Under the pieces are notes generated by a model. That model ran no database searches. It was not told the origin of the DNA and saw only the letters and a list, made by a program, of their open reading frames with translations. The position numbers were made by a program, and so were the translations under genes. A stretch of DNA of 64,000 nt from Mesorhabditis belari (lineage: Eukaryota > Nematoda > Chromadorea > Rhabditida > Rhabditidae): assembly GCA_958450365.1 (NCBI GenBank), contig CAUEEP010000222.1:310001-374000 (forward strand). The letters are read 5' to 3'. Positions 24,901 to 35,227 of this stretch are shown here, piece by piece (position 1 is the first letter of the stretch; each line of letters starts with the position of its first letter).

Positions 24901-24942
24901 CAGATAATTTTTCTGTTTATAGCAGAGCATTTTAAATAGGTT

Positions 24943-25012
24943 TCTTTGTGGCCGAATGGCTAGCGAGCTCGGTTGCTAGGTCGAGGGTGCTGGTTCGAGT
25001 CCGCTTATTGCC
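24943..25012 (+). pseudogene. tRNA-like A/B-box element 8
   Basis: A box TGGCCGAATGGCTAG (about 24949-24963), B box GGTTCGAGTCC (24992-25002) and a T-run after 25015. CTGGAGGTCAC lies on the left at 24891. Confidence 0.55.
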
Positions 25013-25089
25013 AAAATTTTTTTGCATTTCTAAAACTCACAATTTTCACAATAAAACAACTCACAATAAAACTCACAAACGCTAGAAGC

Positions 25090-25530
25090 GCGCGTTTACA
25101 TGGAAGCACAAAGTATCCCGCCGCGAAGCAGGACTGGGCGAATTTTTCATGGAAAATCTTATCCAAGTCAATTCTCCCAATTACTACTGTGTTTTCTGGA
25201 AGGCAAATTGATGTTTAAGCGTCAATGTGATGCGCTAGAGAGCGTGCGTTTATGTGGAAGCACAAAGTACACCAAAAAGTACAGGACTGGGCGAATTTTT
25301 CAAGAAAAACATTATGCAATTCAAATCTCAAAGTTACTATTGTCTTTTCTGGAAGTCACATTGATGTTTAAGCTTCATGGTGGTGCACCAGGAGCAAGCG
25401 TTTACCTTAAAGCACAAAGTACACCAAAAAGTACAGGACTGGGCGAATTTTCCAAGGAAAACATTAAGCAATTCAATTCTCAAAGTTACTATTGTCTTTT
25501 CTGGAAGTCACATTGATATTTAGGCACAAG
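25090..25530 (+). repeat. repeat family B, tandem block
   Basis: Three units with GTGGAAGCACAAAGTACACC, ACAGGACTGGGCGAATTTT and TTCTGGAAGTCACATTGATG. The long open frames are repeat translations. Confidence 0.9.
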
Positions 25531-25551
25531 TTTGAATCAATTTATTCGATA

Positions 25552-25831
25552 TCAATGAAATCTTTGTTTAAAGCCTCGCAGAATCGCGTAAATCGACTCG
25601 AGTGACCCTGGAAGTTTGATTTTTGAATATTTAACGGATTACAGTAGCTCTGAACGACTACAGCAAACAGATTACGGTAAATAGAGGCCTACAGTACCCC
25701 CAGCTTCCAGACTCACCTTTCCAGACACTCGGCTTTTCTGATTTTTGCCGGATGACTTCCTGGTTGATCCTGGGGGATTTCTTGATGCCTTTTTGCAAAA
25801 TATTCAACCCAATATTGTAGAAAATCGCCAT
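25552..25831 (-). CDS. small basic protein, two exons
   Basis: Exon 1 is 25831-25717 (ATG to a gtgagt donor) and exon 2 is 25607-25552 (after CTTCCAG, ending TGA). The product is 56 residues, starts MAIFYNIGLNILQKGIKKSP, is Lys/Arg-rich and contains SVWKGSLESIYAILRGFK. Size and charge recall small mitochondrial inner-membrane subunits, but no family is recognised. Phase is consistent (1 into 2). The intron contains TACAGTA words but no repeat array. Confidence 0.55.
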
Positions 25832-26179
25832 TTTTTCCACGGAAATTCATCGGTTCACAGGGAAAATCGGCTTTAAACGATTCAGCGACGAGTTGACTAC
25901 AGTAGTAGGACTCCTGGCCCTAGAATTTGAATATACCAGAAGCTACCAGAAGCTACAGTAGATCGAGACAGCTAAAGCAACCTTTAATACTCGATTTGCC
26001 TCAGTACAGCCCTGTCACCACAAGAACAGAGCTGGGTGATAGCCTGAAAGCTGTTCACCCTTATAACTTGTTTCTGGCTAGACAGATTTTGATGAAACTT
26101 TGAATTCTTCTTAGTTGGATATCATGTAAAAATTGGGATTGTTCAGATTTTTCGACAATCGATTTTAATGTTACCCGTG

Positions 26180-26850
26180 GATCGTCGGTTACAGGACTGG
26201 ATCTTTTTCTCGACTCTAGATAAAGCAAACTTTTTGATCTTTTGGTTATACCTTAGTTGGATGTCAGCTTAAAATTTGGCAAAGACAGATTTTTGATAAC
26301 GCTAATTTTCGAGAAGGCACTTTTAGGTCAACTACAGTACGATGTCGAACTTAAAAAGTGCTTGCCACAATTTTTCAGCTACCACCTCTGTGATTGGTGT
26401 CGTTTAAGGGTTATCGACCATGGAGAGCTCGAAAACTTCGTTATTTAAATAGATTTACTAGCGGGTTTTTGGTAGGTTACAGGACTGGCTCTTTTTCTTA
26501 TTTCTAGATAAAGGAAACTTTTTGATCTTTCAGCTATATCTTAGTTGGATGTCAGCTTAAAATTTGGGAAAAACAAATTTTTGATATGCCTAATTTTCAA
26601 GAAGGCATTTTTAGTCGGTGACAGGACTGCTTACTTTTCTCGTTCCTTGAAGGAGCAAAGCTTTTGATCTTTTGGCTATACCTTAGTTGGGTGTCAACTT
26701 AAAATTTGGCAAAGACAGATTTTTGATATCACAAATTTTAGAGAAGGCACTTTTAGTCGGCTACAGGACTGGCTCTTTTTCTCATCTTTAGATAAAGGAA
26801 ACTTTTTGATCTTTTGGCTTTTTCTTAGTTGGATATCATGTAAGAATTGG
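26180..26850 (+). repeat. repeat family C, block 3
   Basis: Same words as 1080-1790 (TTACAGGACTGG, CTTTTTGATCTTTTGG, TTAGTTGGATGTCAGC), including the same different filler segment with GTGTCGTTTAAGG found in the first block. The array was therefore copied as a whole. Confidence 0.85.
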
Positions 26851-27239
26851 GATTAATCAGATTTTTCATTTCTTTGTTTTTGGTTTTTGGAATAGGTTCA
26901 CCCAAATAACTTTTTTCAGAGTGGACAGATTTTAATGGAACTTTGGGTTTTTCTTAATTGGATATCATGTAAGATTTGTTATTGATGGGGCCAGGCTAGG
27001 GCTAAATCTAGGGTAGGCTAGGGTAGGCTAGGTTCAACCTCATAGGGAAGCGGTAGGATTGGACCAAATGAAATGAGCGATACACCATCCGACGCAGAAT
27101 CTCACGCTGATTCCGAATCAGCTTTTCGTTTTTGAAAGGCGTTTTTCTATAAAAAGTTATAGGTGCTTAAAGTTATAAGAAAAAAATGCGAAAATTTTGA
27201 GGCAAATGGATTTAAACAGGTTTTCAAAATGGTCACTAG

Positions 27240-27321
27240 GGTGGCCGGATGGTGTAGTGGATAAGAGGCTTGCATGCAAAACGATCTGGGGCTATTTTTG
27301 CTCAAGTTCGATTCTCTTTTA
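27240..27321 (+). pseudogene. tRNA-like element 9
   Basis: A-box-like TGGTGTAGTGGATAAG near 27250-27265 and B-box-like AAGTTCGATTC (27305-27315), followed by CTTTT. No flanking CTGGANNNCAC pair was seen. Confidence 0.4.
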
Positions 27322-27425
27322 GAGAAAGTCAACTGAAAGTCAACAAAAAAACTGAATTAAAACTTAAAATTGAAAAAACGAATTCGAAATTAGCTACGAA
27401 GCTGTTAATTAGCTAGCTACCGTAC

Positions 27426-28591
27426 CTTTGAATTGCGGAAATTTGGCGAGAAAATATCATTGTACTCGCAGCCGGCTTTCGATTCAGCGAATGAGAGAGC
27501 TCGTTCCTAGAATTCTGATTACAGTACTCTAGTACAGTACGCTACAGTACAGCTACAGTACGCTTCTTGAACCCACCAAACCCTTCCCGTCAATCGTACC
27601 ATCGCGGAAACGCCAAATCTCATAGGCTTCAGGTTTTGATCGACTTAGTGCCTCTTTGATCGTTTCCTAAACCTTTGTGACATCCAGATCTTCGAAAAAG
27701 TACAATAAAAACAGCTATCGTACTCTTTGTACTTTAAAATTTGACCTCTTAACCTTTTTCACTCCGATAGTTGGCGCGTGAATGAGGAGATCGTCGCCGA
27801 GACAAATTCCCACGTGATGTGGGTCGAGGTCGATGCTGGGAACTAAACCAGGCAATTGTAAGGGTGGATTGGTGCGCCAGAGAGCCGGTGGACGCACAAA
27901 GTACACCAAAAAGTACAGGACTGGGCGAATTTTGAAGGGAAAACGTTATGCAATTTAATTCTCAAAGTTACTATTGTCTTTTCTGGAAGTCACATTGATG
28001 TTTAAGCTTCAAGGTGGTGCACCAGGAGCAAGCGTTTATCTGGAAGCACAAAGTACACCAAAAAGTACAGGACTGGGCGAATTTTGAAGGGAAAACGTTA
28101 TGCAATTTAATTCTCAAAGTTACTATTGTCTTTTCTGGAAGTCACATTGATGTTTAAGCTTCAAGGTGGTGCACCAGGAGCAAGCGTTTATCTGGAAGCA
28201 CAAAGTACACCAAAAAGTACAGGACTGGGCGAATTTTGAAGGGAAAGCCTTATCCAATTCATTTTTTTAAGGTACTACTGTGTGTTCTGGAGGGCACAGT
28301 GATATTTAAGCTTCAAGGTAGTGCGCCAGGAGCGCGCGTTTATCTGGAAGCACAAAGTACACCAAAAAGTACAGGACTGGGCGAATTTTTCAGGGAAAAC
28401 CTTATCCAATTCAATTCTCCCAGTTACTACTGTGTGTTCTGGAGGGCACAGTGATGTTTAAGCCTTAAGACAACCCTTAGAAGTCAAAAGTTTGACTCAC
28501 CATCGACCACATCGATGACCGCTCGCTCAAACGTGTTCTCGGTGGGTTTTTTGAAGAAAAATATCAAGAAACCCCGCGAAAATGGGTTCAT
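27426..28591 (-). CDS. NlpC/P60- or LRAT-like papain-fold protein
   Basis: Exons 28591-28501, 27842-27754, 27666-27577 and 27506-27426 join in phase. The product is at least 97 residues: an N-terminal hydrophobic stretch (GFLIFFF), then HHVGICLGDDLLIHAPTIGV, which fits the His motif of the NlpC/P60, YiiX/DUF830 and LRAT group, then RALSFAESKAGCEYNDIFSP. With the His before the Cys region the order suggests a circularly permuted papain fold; in that group the catalytic Cys normally follows a GxxYxxxF segment, so it would lie in a later exon. None was found: without splicing the frame stops two codons after 27426. The gene is either truncated or lacks a visible last exon. It may be an amidase or acyltransferase; the substrate is unknown. 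Family B units fill intron 1. Confidence 0.6.
27895..28465 (+). repeat. repeat family B, nearly identical tandem units
   Basis: Four units at a period of 152-153 bp: the word GTACACCAAAAAGTACAGG starts at about 27901, 28053, 28205 and 28358. The first two units are almost identical, so the array expanded recently. It lies in intron 1 of the papain-fold gene. Confidence 0.92.
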
Positions 28592-28849
28592 TTAAAGAAA
28601 AAAATAGCTAAAATAGCTAAAATAACTTTAATAATAGCAAAATTAGTAGTCTTTTTAAGAATTTCCGAAATTTTTCTTATCTTTTTTTCATTTTTCCACT
28701 GGAACAACGAAAAATTGATTGAAAACACGCAAAAAAAAAAGGAAAAACAGAAAACAGAAGAAGAAAAATAGACAATTTTGACATTTTTCAGCTTTTTGCA
28801 GAGTTAATAATTGTCTTGGAAACCCAGATAATTTGGAAATTGTCCTATT

Positions 28850-29370
28850 TGTTGTTGCCCTGAAATTTGTGCCTATTCTGGAGGAAAGCCATTGTTTCAA
28901 GTATGGAATGGCCAAACTGGATGTCACTGAAGGTTTTGGAAAAGGGAAAATAGCGATTTAGGCATTTTGACTTATTGGGTAATTGAACCGGTCAGTGGCT
29001 GACGAAAATCTGTGGATATTCTGGAGTAAAGCAATTGTTTGAAGCAGGCAATAGCCAAGCTGGATGTCACAGCAGGCTTTCAAAACGATAGAATTGCGAT
29101 TTTGGCATTTTGGCATTATTGGGTAATTGAACCGGTCAGTGGCTGACCGAAATCTGTGGATATTCTGGAGCAAAGTGCCTGTCTCAAACAAGGAATGGCC
29201 AAACTGGATGTCACAAAAGGTTTTCAAAAAGATAAAATTACGATTTAAGCGCTTTGGCCCTATTGGGTAGCGGGGCCCTATTGGGTAGTGGGACTGCCTG
29301 ACTGCGCGAATTTTTAAACTTTCATTTTTAACCATTTAAATATCTCAAGATGTTGCGTGTGTTCCAGATC
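28850..29370 (-). repeat. repeat family F, block 7
   Basis: Words at 28917, 29060 and 29204 (gaps of 143 and 144), then an inverted GTGTGTTCCAG at 29357 (gap 153). Confidence 0.85.
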
Positions 29371-29699
29371 GGAAGCTCCAATTGCTTGAAAGGTCTAAAG
29401 TTACAGACAAAGTTCCAAAATTCCTCCAGCTATGCAACTTTGATCAGAAAACAAAGAAAAAGCAGAAAAATAGTTAGAAATTGAGTCTAGATATATGAAA
29501 AAGCAAAAAAATGCAGAGATTTTCTGTATTTGATGGAGAAGTCAAGGTCAACAAAGGCTCCGAGGCAGCTAATCTCTCCGAAAAATCTGTGCGTTCTTTG
29601 TGCGTTCTTTGTGCGTTCTGCGAAATTTCAAATTCATTTCTAAGCAATAAAATATGAAAAATCTTGTAGTGTGCGTTCCAGATCGGCCATTTCTTCTCA

Positions 29700-31735
29700 T
29701 CATTTCCCCAATCCATTCCAAGTAAACCCGGGCGGCAAGCCGGCAAACAATTTCTTGAATGATTCTGGCCAATCGTCGTGCGGCAAAGACTCGTAGATCC
29801 AACGGGGCAGATCACGATCAAATGAATACCATGGAAGGCCTAAATAGATAAATTAGAGCTCAAAATACTCCAGATTTCGGCTTCGAAACGCAATTTTTGA
29901 TGGCCAGAGTTCAGGACTGGCGCTTTTTACAAAAATCTATGGCTAGATAAGCAAAATTATCCAGATATTTCGAGGATCTGGATGTCAAAAGAGCCAAAAA
30001 ATTGAATAGATTAGCTTAATACTTAAGTGTCTAAGTGGCCGAGTGGTTAGCACAATAGGCTTCCAGTCTACCAGTCCTGGTTCGAGTCCGCTCGGCGACA
30101 AGGCGTTGTTTTTTCGATTTCAATCACTTCAAAACCAAGTGTGACATCCAGAATTAGCATTTAATTACTAGCCTTACCCTGATCTTGCTCAGGATCTGGA
30201 TTTGGATGATTTAGATCGAGATCCCATCCAAATAATGAAAAGTACGTTAATTATCGATTTCAAAATCTTCAAATCCGTATATCTGGATGTCACATCACAT
30301 TTTCGATTAGTTTTCAAGTACATAGGAGCCTTTCGGAGTCTCGACTCTTGACCTTTGACGATCTCGGCGAAATAAGAAAAAATACATTAGCTATAAATTT
30401 TTAAACTTTAAAAATCGTCTATCTGGATGTCACAGAGCATTTTAAAACTCTAAAAATAGGTTAATTCCTTAGGGGTCCAAGTGGCCGAGTGGTTAGCATG
30501 CTAGACTCCAAGCCTGAGGGTCCTGGTTCGAGTCCGCTCGGGGACAAAGCATTTTTTTTTCGATTTCAATTACTTTAAAAGCAAGTGTGACATCCATAAC
30601 TATCATTTTCAATGTAATTCTTTTGTTTTGCGAATTGTAGAGCAATTTTTTGGGTTTAAAGCTCAATTTTTGAGCCTTGCAATCGAATTTTCGAAGTTTT
30701 TCGAAGAGAAAGTCTTCGAAAGGCAAAGCAAACTCACCCAATCGCTCGGCCAGATTCACCTTCGACACCCCGGGGAAAGTGACTCTCACTCGTGGGTCCA
30801 AGAATGGATTTGGCGAGGCGCGCAATTTGAGATCACTGAAACTTTCATATTGGCCGAATTTCAGTTTTTATCTATGCAATCTCCTTTGTGCGTTCCAGAA
30901 TGGACAAATTTATGTTTAAAAGGTCACGTGGAAGCTGGGCGTTTACGTGGAAACACAAAGTACACGAAAAAGAACAGGACTGGGTGAATTTTTCATGGAA
31001 AATCTTATCAAATTCAATTTCCTAAGTTACTGTTGTGCTTTCTGGAAGTCACATTGATATTTAGACTTCAGACTGGTGCGCTAGAAGCACGTGTTTACAT
31101 GGAAGCACAAAGTACACCACCGCGGAACAGGACTGCGTGAATTTCTCAACGAAAACCTTATTCAATTCATTTATCCAAGTTACTATTGTCTTTTCTGGAG
31201 CTCATATTGACATTTAGGCTTTAAAGTGGTGCGCCAGGAGCGCGCGTTTACGTGAGAGCACAAAGTACACAAAAAGTACAGGACTGGTCGAATTTTTCCT
31301 GGAAAACCTGAACAAATTCAATTCTCCAGGTTACTATTGTCTTTTCTGGAAGTCACGTTGATGTTTAAGCTTCAATCTGGTGCGCCAGGAGCGCGCGCCT
31401 ATGTGCAAGCACAAAGTACACAAAAAAGTTCAGAACTGGCCGAATTTTTCCGGGAAAACGTTTTCAAAATCGTTTATTCTGGGTAATATTGGGCTTTCTG
31501 GTAGGCACCTTGATATCCAGTGCACCAGACAACGCACGTTTACGCGGGCGCACAAAGTGCACCACTCGAGTTACAGGACTGGGCGTTTTTCTCACGGAAA
31601 ACCTCATCTAATCGAATTCCCTATAGTCTTACCGTAATTTATGGCACGCACAGGAATATTTAAAGCTAGTAAAACTACCGTAAAACCGTTTCGTCAAAAT
31701 GTGGCCCGTCCTCCTCAGTGTTCTCCGGAAAAACG
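29700..31735 (-). CDS. unknown protein, 3' part of gene
   Basis: Exons 31735-31679, 30835-30738 and 29839-29700 (TGA) join in phase. They give VFPENTEEDGPHFDETVLR, then DLKLRASPNPFLDPRVRV, then NLAERLGLPWYSFDRDLPRW, ending GLPPGFTWNGLGK. The last exon is rich in Trp, Pro and Asp. No family is recognised; the second exon vaguely resembles a C2-domain strand, too weak to use. The first exon is also open in another frame with compatible phase, so its reading is uncertain. A possible 5' exon with a mitochondrial-type leader lies at 34014-34142, but phases do not join simply. Confidence 0.45.
30028..30100 (+). pseudogene. tRNA-like A/B-box element 10
   Basis: A box TGGCCGAGTGGTTAG (30036-30050), B box GGTTCGAGTCC (30079-30089) and a T-run at about 30107. 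It sits between CTGGATGTCA (29978) and GTGACATCCAG (30141), 163 bp apart. Confidence 0.6.
30474..30545 (+). pseudogene. tRNA-like A/B-box element 11
   Basis: A box 30482-30496, B box 30525-30535 and a run of nine or ten T after 30551. It sits between CTGGATGTCAC (30423) and GTGACATCCAT (30587), 164 bp apart. Confidence 0.6.
30920..31650 (+). repeat. repeat family B, tandem block
   Basis: Five units with GTGCGCCAGGAGCGCGCG, AAGCACAAAGTACAC and ACAGGACTGG words. The last unit contains GGTAATATTGGGCTTTCTGG, the complement of the segment shared with exon 3 of the MARVEL-type gene. Confidence 0.88.
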
Positions 31736-32079
31736 CTGGAAAATCGAGAATTTGATTAATTTTTTTGAAAATCAGGCTTACCTGCTAATTAATAAGAATA
31801 AATAAAATAGATTTGCAATCATTTTAGCCAAAAGTTTTTGAGAAATTTGTGAAATTTGAAATTTTTGAAATTTTTGAGGTTTTTCATATCTCTCACTTCG
31901 AAAATCGAAAATTTCGAAAAATTGGAAAATTTGGAGAAAAAAGTGTTGGGAGAACTGGAAAAGTTTTTGAAATTTTGAAAATAAGATATATAATTTGTGC
32001 GCAAACGTTTTAAAAACGAGAAAAACAGTTTTTGAGAAAAAGTTTTGGTTTTAGACAAAAACGCAAATAAAGCAATTCG

Positions 32080-32870
32080 ACGCGGAATTTCACGCTCATT
32101 TCGAATCTTTTTCGTTTTGTGCATTCGATGTGCGTCCCAGATCGAACGAATTTCAGCGAATTAATTGAATATCTTAAAATTGATAGGAGAAAAGCGGCCA
32201 TTCTCAATCCACGGATATCATGTGGATCATTTGACCACTGAATATCTTTTTATCTATCCAAAAATATTGTGTGCGTCCCAGATCGAACGAATTTCAGCGA
32301 ATTAATTGAATATCTTAACATTTATGGGAGAAAAGCGGCCATTCTCAATCCACGGATCTCATTTGACCGGTGAATGTCTCTTCGGTCTCTTTTCTTTTCC
32401 AGCAGCTACAGTGACCTCCAGCTTGACCATTTCTCATTAATTAATTGAATATCTTTAAGATTTGTGGGAGAAAAGCGGCCATTCTCAATCTATGAATCTC
32501 ATGCGGATCACATTTTACCACTGAATATCTTTTTATCTATCCAAAAATATTGTGTGCGTCCCAGATCGAACAGATTTCAGTGAATTAATTGAATATCTTA
32601 AAATTGATGGGAGAAAAGTAACCATTCTCAATCCACGGATCTCATTTGACCATTGAATGTCCCGTCGTATCCCGTCCGTCTCTTTCCACTCCAGCAGCTA
32701 CAGTGACCTCCAGCTTGGCTATTTATCAGCAATTAAGTGAATATCTTTAAGATCTGTAAGAGAAAAGCGACCATTCTCAATCCATTCTTATGCAAATCTC
32801 ATTCGACCACTGAATGTCTTTCTATCGATTCAAAAATGTTGTGTGCGTTCCAGCTTGACGATGCCTTAGG
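32080..32870. repeat. repeat family G, block 3
   Basis: Units with GTGCGTCCCAGATCGAACG, TTAATTGAATATCTTAA, GAGAAAAGCGGCCATTCTC and GTGACCTCCAGCTTG words, mostly in one orientation. Confidence 0.85.
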
Positions 32871-33179
32871 AAATGAATTTGCAGAAATAACAAAAAGTCG
32901 CCATATTCCTCATGTTGATGTTTTTGGATGAAATTTGAATGAAACGAGACTTTATTCCACTAATTCTAACAAACAAAAGAATAAAAAAACGAGCAAAAAC
33001 ATGAAGACTAACGTTTGAGAGACACAAAAAATGCAAGAAAAACAGAAAAACAGAAAAACAAATTTAGGACCGATAATTTTTGACTATGGCCAGTTTTTAT
33101 TGAAAAATTTGATTCAAAAATCGAAAAAAAAGCGCGCGCTTTCACGTGAACACAAATAAATTTGCATTTAAACTTTTTT

Positions 33180-33990
33180 TTGACTTTGCTCGTTTCGGCC
33201 GGGTACGGTAGTTTACGACAATTGCTTAAATGCTAGATTTTAGCCTCAAAATTGTCTAGAATCCGCTGTGCGTCCCAGGATGGCGAAAAATGAGTTTTCT
33301 GGAGATTTATAGCTACCGTAACCCTGACGGATACGGTAGTTAACCGTCAGGGGCAGGTCGAACAGAGGAATTGAAGATATTGACTTTCAAATCAGCTAGA
33401 ATCCTGCTGTGACTTCCAGATCGACGAAAAATGAGTTTTCTATAGGTTTCTACGACTACCGTAGCCCTGAAAGATATCCGACAGAGATACGGTAATCGAG
33501 AATAGCCTAAATGGTAGATTTTAAACTCAAAATCGCTTAGAAAGCTTTTGTGACCTCCAGATCAACGAAAAAATGGTTTTCTATAGGTTTCTACAACTAC
33601 CGTAACCCTAAAAGAAGCCCGTCAGGGATACGGTAGTCGACAATAGCTTAAATGCTAGATTTTAATCCCAAAATCGTTTAGAATCCCTTGTGCGCTCCAG
33701 GATGGCGAAAAATCGGCTGTCTATAGGTTTCTAACTACTAGAATACGGTAGTTTACCCCACAGGGTTACGGTAGCTTACGTCAAACAGCGAAAGTGAAGA
33801 TATTGACTTGCAAATCAGCTAGAAACCTTCTGTGACGTCCAGATCGACGAAAAAATAGGTTTTCTATAGGTTTCTAACTACCATTCCCGTCAGGGGCACG
33901 TGAACCTGAAAATTCAGTTCAGTAAACAGTAAAAGCCGACATTTCGATTCATTTCTCTTCGAGAAGCCTTCTGTGACATCCAGGAGGACG
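33180..33990 (+). repeat. repeat family H, block 1
   Basis: Words at 33268, 33409, 33550, 33690, 33832 and 33973 (gaps of 141, 141, 140, 142 and 141). Each unit carries TTTCTATAGGTTTCT and one or two TACGGTA/CTACCGTA words. Core triplets change from unit to unit (CGT, ACT, ACC, CGC, ACG, ACA). Confidence 0.9.
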
Positions 33991-34013
33991 AAAAACTTTG
34001 GTTTTATAAAGTT

Positions 34014-34142
34014 TCCAACTACCGTACTCATCGTATCCCGGGCAACGTGCAAAACGCGAACCCGTAAAGCGCTGCGCGGTGCGGTTTTGCTGAAATTTCG
34101 ATTCAGCAGTCCAATTTCAGCAAAACGAGTAAATATAGGCAA
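34014..34142 (-). CDS. possible 5' exon with mitochondrial-type leader
   Basis: From an ATG at 34142 the frame reads MPIFTRFAEIGLLNRNFSKT and ends near a gtagtt donor at about 34014. The Arg/Ser-rich start resembles a mitochondrial presequence. It may start the gene whose 3' exons lie at 29700-31735, but phase and donor choice are unresolved. Confidence 0.25.
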
Positions 34143-34671
34143 ATCGGGACCAAAGAGCTGACAAAAAAAACGGATGAAATCCTAACAAAGGGATCGAGAA
34201 TTACAAAAAAAAAGCTGAAAAACAAAAAAAAAGCTGAAAAACTGAAATTGCGTGGCGACAAACGAGGTGAGATACGAGTGAAAGTGGAAACGAAGATGAA
34301 GAAAGAATGGAGGAAGGAAAAATGAGGGTTTTCAGTCAGTTGTGGATAGTCCAACTTTGACTGAGATTTTCTCTATGTTTTTATATTAGAGTTTACCAAG
34401 GAAGTTGTGGATTTCTATAACCGAATTTCATAAGGAACATTTTAAGACCAACCACAAGTTGATTGGTCAATTGGAAGTTGAGATATGGAGGAGAAGAGAA
34501 GAGTCGTCAAACTCCGACTCTCTAGTTCTGGTGAAATTTATTGAATTCTAATCATTTAAAGAAGTTTTCAGCAGCTCTATTTACCTAATTATTGTTTATA
34601 ATTTGTTTATAAACGATTAAAACCATTTTAAAATTAGAAACTCCTTAAAAAGTAAAGAAAAATATCCCTTC

Positions 34672-34756
34672 GGACACTGAGCGGATTCGAACCAAAGAGG
34701 TCAGAAGGCCGAGCAGCCTGAGAGTCGAGCACACTATCCACTGCGCCATCCAGTCA
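34672..34756 (-). pseudogene. tRNA-like element 12, long variable arm
   Basis: B box GGTTCGAATCC (34683-34693) and A-box region TGGCGCAGTGGATA (34735-34748), minus strand. At about 85 nt the spacing allows a Ser/Leu-type variable arm. There is no flanking CTGGANNNCAC word. Confidence 0.5.
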
Positions 34757-34865
34757 TTCGAGACCAGCGGGAAAAAGGCGATATCCCGGCGGTACCGTTT
34801 CCAAAGCCGCTTTCAAAGCCGTTTTCGAACCCGCATCCTTTAAGGGGGCGTTCCGTCGGCCCGTC

Positions 34866-34943
34866 AGGAGAGCAGCGATGGCCGAGTGGATAGTGAGCTA
34901 GGCTCTAGAACCAAGGCGCGCGGGTTCGATTCCCTCTCCTACC
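34866..34943 (+). pseudogene. tRNA-like element 13
   Basis: A box TGGCCGAGTGGATAG (34879-34893) and B box GGGTTCGATTCC (34922-34933), with TTTTTCTTTTTT downstream. AGGAGAG (34866-34872) and CTCTCCT (34934-34940) are perfectly complementary, but the spacing to the D arm is too long for a standard tRNA. Confidence 0.5.
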
Positions 34944-35227
34944 AAAGTTTTTCTTTTTTCTCAAAAACTTCTTTATAATAATTATATTGAAAAACACTTC
35001 TTTCTTTATTATTTCATTATGTTTATTTCTTTATGTTTACGATGTTTTATGATCTTTATAATGATTTTAAAGCAATAATTGGCAATGGTGATCTGTTTGT
35101 CTTCTGTCTATTCGAATTCTGACAAAAACCCTCAAATTTCCTCAATAATAAAGCTGTTTTTCGAGAAAGTCACAAAAAGAATACTGATTTGATCAATTTG
35201 ATCATGCGAAACGACAGTAAACAGGCT

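Noticed and set aside
25100..25516. 138-codon plus-strand frame
   Set aside because: It consists of three family B units and follows their period; no family resemblance.
27060..27140. Further exon of the papain-fold gene on the minus strand
   Set aside because: The sequence recurs in diverged form near 32076-32117 within family G material, so it is more likely repeat DNA.
30738..30835. C2-domain assignment for the exon with ASPNPFLDPRVRVTF
   Set aside because: Only one strand-like segment fits and no calcium-binding loop pair is visible, so no function was assigned.
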